From positions 1-58,476 of the forward strand of contig CANBRM010000006.1 of the NCBI GenBank assembly GCA_947371915.1: 58,476 bases of DNA. The letters run 5' to 3'. The notes beneath the pieces were generated by a model. It saw only the letters and a program-made list of their open reading frames with translations. It had not been told where the DNA came from and did not search any database. The stretch comes from Comamonadaceae bacterium (GTDB lineage: Bacteria; Pseudomonadota; Gammaproteobacteria; Burkholderiales; Burkholderiaceae_C). The position numbers and the translations under genes are program-made. This document shows, piece after piece, positions 53,748-58,476 of this stretch (position 1 is the first letter of the stretch; every line of letters starts with the position of its first letter).

Positions 53748-54529
53748 CACACGCCTTGTGGGTGCGCGCGTGCCAAGCTTTGCATCTCGGCGAGCAAAAA
53801 GCCTAAATGCTCGGAGTGCAAGCCGTGCTTGCCGGTGTGCACAAACCCGTCTGTGGATGGCTGCTGCAAGGTGGCGTCAGCGATGCCGTTGCGCACGATG
53901 GTTTGCCAGTCTTCTTGCACGCTGGCCGTGTCGACGCCAATGCCTGCTGAAGCGGCTTGTGATTCAAAGTCGCTGGCTGACCAAAACTCTTGTGTGTAGG
54001 GCAGCAAGTGATTCAAGGCCGCCTGGGTTTTGGCATGCGACACCTCGGTGCCATCACCCAAGCGCACCAGCCAGTCGTGCGAGTGACGCAGGTGATAACG
54101 GACTTCTTTGATGGACTTGGCTGCAATGGCTGCCAAGTGCGTATCTTGCGAGGTCTGCAGTTTTTCCCACACCAACGCCATCAAGCTGCTGTACAAAAAG
54201 TTGCGCACGATGGTGACGGCGTAGTCGCGGTTGTCCACGGCGTAGCCCACCAAGGCGGCGTGGTGCGGCAGTTCTAGCAAGGTGTAGTTGCGAAAGTCGG
54301 GGACATCACGGAAATACGCCAAGCTGTCTTCCGTGGTGCCATCACCTTTGAGCGTGGCCGCGTGTTGGTAAAGCATGCGGGCTTGGCCGATCAGGTCCAA
54401 GCTGATGTTGGCCATGGCAATGTCTTCTTCCAAGATGGGGCCGTGGCCACACCATTCGGCGTTGCGTTGGCCCAGCACCAAGGCGTTGTCGGCCAAGTGC
54501 AGCACGTAGTCCAAATGCGCCGACATCAC
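53744..54529 (-). CDS. paaC: phenylacetyl-CoA epoxidase structural subunit PaaC
   Basis: 261-residue helical protein with the ferritin-like fold of PaaC, the inactive partner of PaaA. The N-terminus HLADNALVLGQRNAEWCGHGP and the GYAVDNRDYAVTIVRNFLY stretch (split here) are family typical. It does not hold a catalytic iron centre in characterised members. It overlaps paaB and paaD by a few bases on either side, so expression is coupled. Confidence 0.95.
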   Translation of the reverse strand: MMSAHLDYVLHLADNALVLGQRNAEWCGHGPILEEDIAMANISLDLIGQARMLYQHAATLKGDGTTEDSLAYFRDVPDFRNYTLLELPHHAALVGYAVDNRDYAVTIVRNFLYSSLMALVWEKLQTSQDTHLAAIAAKSIKEVRYHLRHSHDWLVRLGDGTEVSHAKTQAALNHLLPYTQEFWSASDFESQAASAGIGVDTASVQEDWQTIVRNGIADATLQQPSTDGFVHTGKHGLHSEHLGFLLAEMQSLARAHPQGVW

Positions 54530-54831
54530 ATGTGCCCCACGTCGTCAGGGATGACGTAGAAGGTGGGGTGGCGGTAAATTTTGTCGCTGGCAGGCTCGAA
54601 GAATTCGGCTTTGTCGTCAGGGGCGCTGGCGGTGATGGCGTTGGAAGGCACCACCCAAATGCTCACGCCTTCTTGGCGGCGGGTGTACACGTCGCGTGCC
54701 ATTTGTAGCGCGTGTTGCGCATCACTGGCGTGCAGGCTGCCGCAGTGCTTGTGCTCCAAGCCTTGTTTGCTGCGCACAAAAACTTCCCACAGGGGCCATT
54801 CGTTCAATGCTTTGGGGCTTGCTTGGCTCAT
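54526..54831 (-). CDS. paaB: phenylacetyl-CoA epoxidase subunit PaaB
   Basis: 101-residue small subunit of the epoxidase complex. The N-terminal [20 protein letters not shown] and [20 protein letters not shown] are strongly conserved in PaaB. The start at 54831 overlaps the paaA stop (ATGA). Open frame upstream of it lies inside paaA. Confidence 0.96.
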   Translation of the reverse strand: MSQASPKALNEWPLWEVFVRSKQGLEHKHCGSLHASDAQHALQMARDVYTRRQEGVSIWVVPSNAITASAPDDKAEFFEPASDKIYRHPTFYVIPDDVGHM

Positions 54832-55859
54832 GCGGCCTCCTTCAAGGTGTTGGGTTTGCGGGCGTGGGCCAAGGCGGCATCGCGAACCCATTGGCCATCA
54901 TTCCAAGCTTTTACACGGGTGCCCAAGCGTTCTTTGTTGCAAGGGCCGTTGCCGTTGACGGTGGCCCAAAACTCGTCCCAATCGATTGGGCCGTAGTCAT
55001 GGTGGCCGCGAGCTTCGTTCCACTTCAAGTCGGGATCGGGCAGGGTGACGCCCAGCACCTTCGCTTGCGGTACGGTGGCGTCGACAAACTTTTGACGCAG
55101 GTCGTCGTTACTGATGCGCTTGATGCCCCAGCGCATGCCTTGCACGCTGTTGGGACTGTCGGCGTCGGGTGGTCCAAACATGGCCAAGCATTTCCACCAC
55201 CAACGGTTGACAGCGTCTTGCACCATGGCTTTTTGTTCGGCGGTGCCGGTCATCATGACCAATAGCGCTTCGTACCCTTGACGTTGGTGGAAGCTTTCTT
55301 CTTTGCACACACGCACCATGGCGCGGGCGTAAGGGCCGTAAGAGCAACGGCACAGCGGGATTTGGTTCATGATGGCCGCGCCGTCGACCAACCAGCCGAT
55401 CACGCCCACGTCAGCCCAGGTGAGGGTCGGGTAGTTGAAGATGGAGCTGTATTTGGCTTTGCCCGTGTGCAGAGCGTCGAGCATTTGATCGCGGCTAGTG
55501 CCTAGGGTTTCGGCTGCGCTGTAGAGGTACAGCCCGTGACCAGCTTCGTCTTGAACTTTGGCGATCAGGATGGCCTTGCGCTTGAGGCTTGGGGCACGGC
55601 TGATCCAGTTTCCCTCGGGCAGCATGCCCACGATTTCGCTGTGCGCGTGTTGGCTAATTTGGCGCACCAAGGTTTTGCGGTAGCCATCGGGCATCCAGTC
55701 TTGTGGCTCGATGCGACCGTCGGCATCAATGCGCACGTCAAAGGCGTCTTGCAGGGCTGTTTCTGAAGCGCTAACGGGGTTGGCCACGGCTTTGAGCTGC
55801 GGACTTTGAGGTGCTGACGCATCGGCGGCATCGGGCACGTTGAACGATTGGGTGTACAT
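54828..55859 (-). CDS. paaA: phenylacetyl-CoA epoxidase catalytic subunit
   Basis: 343-residue diiron subunit, which puts oxygen on the aromatic ring of phenylacetyl-CoA. The ferritin-like metal ligands fall in QDEAGHG (near 123) and [13 protein letters not shown] (near 190). Conserved stretches are [20 protein letters not shown] and [20 protein letters not shown] near 300-320. I start at 55859 because AGGAG lies 6-7 bases before this ATG. An upstream ATG at 55883 would add eight residues. It is the first gene of the operon and is preceded by a long palindrome. Confidence 0.96.
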   Translation of the reverse strand: MYTQSFNVPDAADASAPQSPQLKAVANPVSASETALQDAFDVRIDADGRIEPQDWMPDGYRKTLVRQISQHAHSEIVGMLPEGNWISRAPSLKRKAILIAKVQDEAGHGLYLYSAAETLGTSRDQMLDALHTGKAKYSSIFNYPTLTWADVGVIGWLVDGAAIMNQIPLCRCSYGPYARAMVRVCKEESFHQRQGYEALLVMMTGTAEQKAMVQDAVNRWWWKCLAMFGPPDADSPNSVQGMRWGIKRISNDDLRQKFVDATVPQAKVLGVTLPDPDLKWNEARGHHDYGPIDWDEFWATVNGNGPCNKERLGTRVKAWNDGQWVRDAALAHARKPNTLKEAA

Positions 55860-55903
55860 GAACCACTCCTGCACCAGCGACATGAGGTGCGCAGGTGAAA
55901 GTA

Positions 55904-55941
55904 TAGAGAATTAGCCGACCGACTGGTCGGTTAATTCTCTA
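55904..55941. promoter_or_regulatory. paaA operator: 17-base-arm palindrome
   Basis: TAGAGAATTAGCCGACC (55904-55920) and GGTCGGTTAATTCTCTA (55925-55941) are inverted arms with one mismatch in 17 and a GACT spacer. The core CCGACC/GGTCGG resembles sites of TetR-family PaaR repressors, from memory. On the minus strand a TATACT at 55905-55900 forms the -10 of paaA and overlaps the edge of the palindrome, so binding would block transcription. A divergent promoter for 56000 may also be affected. Confidence 0.75.
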
Positions 55942-55999
55942 GGGGTTTTTCCGAGCCTAAAAACCCGACAATGTGCGGTTTTAAAAAAAGGACTGCGTC

Positions 56000-56701
56000 A
56001 TGGCCATTCAAGCCGTTGTTTTTGATGCCTACGGCACCTTGTTTGATGTGTATTCGATTGGGGCCTTGGCGGAGCGCTTGTACCCCGGTCAAGGCGCAGC
56101 CATTTCGGTGCTGTGGCGCGACAAACAGATTGAGTATTCACGCCTGATCACGATGTCAGACCCGCATGCGACGGGCGGCAGCAAGCACTATCAGTCGTTT
56201 TTTGAGGTCACGCGTGCCGCATTGCAGTACACCTTGGCACGTTTGCATTTGGCCCAGTCGGCGGCGAATGAAGGGGCGTTGATGCGCCAATACGCGCATC
56301 TCACGGCATTTCCTGAAAACGTGGGGGTGCTGGAGGCGCTCAAGACGCAAGGCATTCCGACCGCGATTTTGTCCAACGGTAGCCCAGACATGCTGAATGT
56401 GGCTGTGACTCATGCCGGTATGTCAACGCTGATTGATCACATCATTTCTGTTGACAGCGTTCGGCAGTTCAAGACGTCACCCGAAAGCTACGGGTTGGTG
56501 CAGCAGGTGTTGCCGTTCCAGTTGGACGAGATTTTGTTTGTGTCGAGCAACGCGTGGGATGCGCTGGGGGCAACATGGTTTGGCTTTCAAACGCTGTGGG
56601 TCAATCGTCAGAGCTTGCCGCATGAAACGATTGGGCCTAAGCCCACGGTGACAGGTCGTGATTTGACCGAGGTCTTGGCGTTATTGACGCCAACGCGGTA
56701 A
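56000..56701 (+). CDS. haloacid dehalogenase type II (L-2-haloacid dehalogenase-like)
   Basis: 233-residue HAD-superfamily protein. The nucleophile is D9 in VVFDAYGTLFDVYSI, the wording typical of type II dehalogenases. Further motifs are LSNGSPDML near 126, FKTSPESYG near 155 and SSNAWDALGATWFGF near 178. The WDALG-type segment supports a dehalogenase rather than a phosphatase. It is divergent from paaA and has AAAGGA about 8-14 bases before its start. Real activity on haloacids is a family inference. Confidence 0.9.
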   Translation: MAIQAVVFDAYGTLFDVYSIGALAERLYPGQGAAISVLWRDKQIEYSRLITMSDPHATGGSKHYQSFFEVTRAALQYTLARLHLAQSAANEGALMRQYAHLTAFPENVGVLEALKTQGIPTAILSNGSPDMLNVAVTHAGMSTLIDHIISVDSVRQFKTSPESYGLVQQVLPFQLDEILFVSSNAWDALGATWFGFQTLWVNRQSLPHETIGPKPTVTGRDLTEVLALLTPTR

Positions 56702-56713
56702 AAAAGTGGGTGC

Positions 56714-57601
56714 TTAGCCGCCCGACTCCACCGTCCAGCTTTGGCCGGGGCCGCGTGCCAAAGCTTTGGCCACGATGGGCAGGGCCTCATTGAGCAGGGG
56801 CTTCAAGGTGTAGGGTGGGTTGATCAAGAACATACCGCTGGCGCTCAGGCCCGTGTCATCGCCGCCGGTGGCACGGCCAATCGCCAAGGTCGTGTGCAAC
56901 CAAGGTTTTTTGAGCTGGGTGCACATGGTTTTAAGTTTGCGCGGCAAATCATGCGCCTCGGGGCGAGGAATGATGGGGTACCACACGATGTACGTGCCTG
57001 TGGCAAAGCGCTTCAAACTGTCTTGAATGCAATCGATCACACGGTAGTAATCGTTTTTAATTTCGTAGCTGGGGTCAATCAGCACACAGGTGCGACGCGA
57101 TCCGCTGGTCGACACGGGCGGTGGCAACAAGGCTTTGAGTGACTCGAAGCCGTCGGTTCGGGCTACGCTGACGGTGCGACCCGCATTGAGCTGCTCAATG
57201 TTGCCCGTCAACGATTTGTGATCGGTGGGGTGCATTTCAAACAGCTTGAGGCGGTCACGCGCCTCATAACGCAACAAGCGATGCATGATGAAGGGGGATC
57301 CAGGATAGATGCGGGTGTTGTCACCCGAATTAAAGCTGGCCACCATGTCAAGGTAATCTTGCAAGGCAGGGACCTTGGGCAAATCTTGGGTGGCCAATAA
57401 CTTCAAGAAGCCGTCAGCGGCTTCGCCACTTTTTTCAGCGTAGTCACCATCGAGGCGGTAAAGTCCGGCCCCGGCGTGGGTATCCACAAATTGAATGCCT
57501 GGATCTTTGTGCATCAAATGCTTCAAAGTCGCGATCAGCGTCAAATGTTTGAGGACGTCGGCGTGGTTTCCGGCGTGAAAGGCGTGGCGATAACTGAACA
57601 T
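56714..57601 (-). CDS. rlmJ: 23S rRNA (adenine(2030)-N6)-methyltransferase
   Basis: 295-residue RNA methyltransferase. The N-terminus MFSYRHAFHAGNHADVLKH is the family signature, and the catalytic motif IV reads LIDPSYEIKNDYYRV near 173, where DPPYE is the usual form. I place the start at 57601 to match the family N-terminus. An ATG at 57610 would add three residues. It is divergent from rplM and its 5' end lies close to the rplM promoter. Confidence 0.93.
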   Translation of the reverse strand: MFSYRHAFHAGNHADVLKHLTLIATLKHLMHKDPGIQFVDTHAGAGLYRLDGDYAEKSGEAADGFLKLLATQDLPKVPALQDYLDMVASFNSGDNTRIYPGSPFIMHRLLRYEARDRLKLFEMHPTDHKSLTGNIEQLNAGRTVSVARTDGFESLKALLPPPVSTSGSRRTCVLIDPSYEIKNDYYRVIDCIQDSLKRFATGTYIVWYPIIPRPEAHDLPRKLKTMCTQLKKPWLHTTLAIGRATGGDDTGLSASGMFLINPPYTLKPLLNEALPIVAKALARGPGQSWTVESGG

Positions 57602-57644
57602 GGGCCGCATGGTAACCCGCCATTTCTGGTGGTTTTGGCCAAGC

Positions 57645-57674
57645 TTGCGTTAAGTCCTTGATTTTTCGTATAAT
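57645..57674 (+). promoter_or_regulatory. rplM-rpsI promoter
   Basis: TTGCGT (57645-57650) and a perfect TATAAT (57669-57674) are separated by 18 bases. The expected start near 57681 gives a leader of about 130 bases. Confidence 0.75.
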
Positions 57675-57680
57675 TTAAGG

Positions 57681-57811
57681 CTCTGCAGCGCTTGAGTGGT
57701 CCCGCGGCAGAGGTTTCGCAAGAAGCACATCCCACCTAAGAGGTTCTCAACAGAAGAACGCCGACCGTGGAAAAGGGCCCTACAAACCAACTCTCCTTTT
57801 AGGATTTAACT
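57681..57811 (+). other. rplM 5' leader with hairpin
   Basis: CTCTGC (57681-57686) can pair with GCAGAG (57707-57712) at the very start of the transcript. The rest of the leader is long and AT-poor, ending in a TTTTAGGA ribosome region. In E. coli L13 is known to regulate its own synthesis through the leader. Whether this leader does so is unknown. Confidence 0.4.
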
Positions 57812-58240
57812 ATGTCTACATTCAGCGCAAAACCCGCTGACGTGGTGCATGAGTGGTTTGTGATTGACGCCACCGATAAGGTGCTCGGACGAGTAGCCAG
57901 CGAAGTTGCTCTCCGTTTACGCGGCAAACACAAAGCCATTTACACACCCCACGTCGATACAGGTGACTTCATCGTCATCATCAACGCATCCAAACTCAAG
58001 GTCACTGGTACCAAGTCTTTGGATAAGGTGTACTACCGTCACTCTGGTTATCCAGGCGGTATCACAGCTACCAACTTCCGTGACATGCAAGCCAAGCACC
58101 CTGGCCGCGCATTCGAGAAGGCCGTCAAAGGCATGTTGCCTAAAGGCCCACTCGGCTACGCCATGATCAAAAAGCTCAAGGTGTATGGCGGTGCTGAGCA
58201 CCCACACACCGCACAACAGCCTAAAGTGCTGGACATCTAA
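57812..58240 (+). CDS. rplM: 50S ribosomal protein L13
   Basis: 142-residue ribosomal protein. Conserved stretches include [20 protein letters not shown] (about 19-38), [23 protein letters not shown] and [12 protein letters not shown]. It is followed by rpsI after 9 bases, the universal bacterial pair. Confidence 0.98.
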   Translation: MSTFSAKPADVVHEWFVIDATDKVLGRVASEVALRLRGKHKAIYTPHVDTGDFIVIINASKLKVTGTKSLDKVYYRHSGYPGGITATNFRDMQAKHPGRAFEKAVKGMLPKGPLGYAMIKKLKVYGGAEHPHTAQQPKVLDI

Positions 58241-58249
58241 GGAGCTGAA

Positions 58250-58476
58250 ATGATTGGTGAATGGAACAACGGCACCGGCCGTCGCAAATCAAGCGTCGCT
58301 CGCGTGTTTCTGAAAAAAGGCTCCGGCAAAATCACGATCAACGGTAAAGACATCGCCGCATATTTCGGCCGTCAAACCTCGATCATGATTTCGAAGCAAC
58401 CCTTGATGCTGACCAACAACGGCGAAGCGTTTGACATTCAAGTCAACGTGCACGGCGGTGGTGAGTCTGGCCAAGC
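58250..58476 (+). CDS. rpsI: 30S ribosomal protein S9, N-terminal part (cut by window)
   Basis: The frame from 58250 reads [19 protein letters not shown], followed by [11 protein letters not shown] and a VHGGGESGQ segment, all characteristic of S9. GGAG lies 6 bases before the ATG. The last bases of the window lie in the middle of the gene, which continues beyond it. Confidence 0.97.
   Translation, partial: MIGEWNNGTGRRKSSVARVFLKKGSGKITINGKDIAAYFGRQTSIMISKQPLMLTNNGEAFDIQVNVHGGGESGQ

Noticed and set aside
1-58476. CRISPR arrays, tRNA genes, insertion sequences, prophage or integrase genes
   Set aside because: No regularly spaced repeats, cloverleaf-like sequences, transposase or integrase motifs were seen while reading both strands. 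A model-based search would be needed to exclude small RNAs.

Overview
The window looks like chromosomal DNA of a betaproteobacterium of the order Burkholderiales, most likely family Comamonadaceae (Limnohabitans/Rhodoferax-like). This is inferred from gene content and order, the 5S rRNA sequence, a double-length UvrA, an SAH riboswitch in front of ahcY, and protein sequences typical of that group. I see no tRNA, CRISPR array, insertion sequence, prophage or complete mobile element. Most of the window is housekeeping and catabolic genes packed tightly, with many 4-base start/stop overlaps.

Layout. 1-147: 3' part of a 5S rRNA and its terminator. 153-2767 (minus): acyl-CoA ligase and metallo-hydrolase pair in visibly AT-richer DNA. 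2899-11653 (plus): acetyltransferase, corC-lnt, glyQ-glyS-gmhB-plsC and a YgjP-type metallopeptidase. 11717-26529: leucine/isovalerate catabolism. It holds a MerR regulator (LiuR type) with a palindromic site at its start, a thioesterase, isovaleryl-CoA dehydrogenase, beta-carbonic anhydrase, thiolase, a second acyl-CoA dehydrogenase, an AraC-type regulator, both methylcrotonyl-CoA carboxylase subunits, methylglutaconyl-CoA hydratase, a hydroxyacid dehydrogenase and HMG-CoA lyase. Together these take isovaleryl-CoA to acetyl-CoA and acetoacetate. A copper-site membrane protein, a YchJ-like protein and a HAD phosphatase sit between the two halves.

26593-35260: small conserved proteins, a cNMP/CBS/nucleotidyltransferase protein paired with a DnaQ-like exonuclease, the convergent acetate symporter pair yjcH-actP, and an MFS transporter with an unusual periplasmic insertion. 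35425-42572: a 1979-residue tandem UvrA with four ATPase domains, followed by an MFS exporter. 42573-44298: a small accessory islet with an unknown secreted protein, two very short reading frames and an XRE regulator. 44361-47876 (minus): release factor 3 and a hybrid histidine kinase. 47943-51232: the methyl cycle (SAH riboswitch, ahcY, tlyA-like, metF). 51244-52007: ompW behind two FNR/ANR-like boxes. 52030-55859 (minus): the complete phenylacetyl-CoA epoxidase operon paaABCDE behind a 17-bp-arm palindrome. 56000-58476: haloacid dehalogenase, rlmJ, and rplM-rpsI with a strong promoter.

The points that deserve most attention are the tandem UvrA, a recurring arrangement in which a -10-like hexamer lies 6-7 bases before a start codon (candidate leaderless genes), the paired FNR-like boxes in front of ompW, the long paaA palindrome, the carbonic anhydrase inside a carboxylase pathway cluster, and the membrane-anchored cupredoxin with a His-rich linker. 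I did not find a convincing wholly new multi-gene system. The islet at 42.6-44.3 kb is the least explained stretch.
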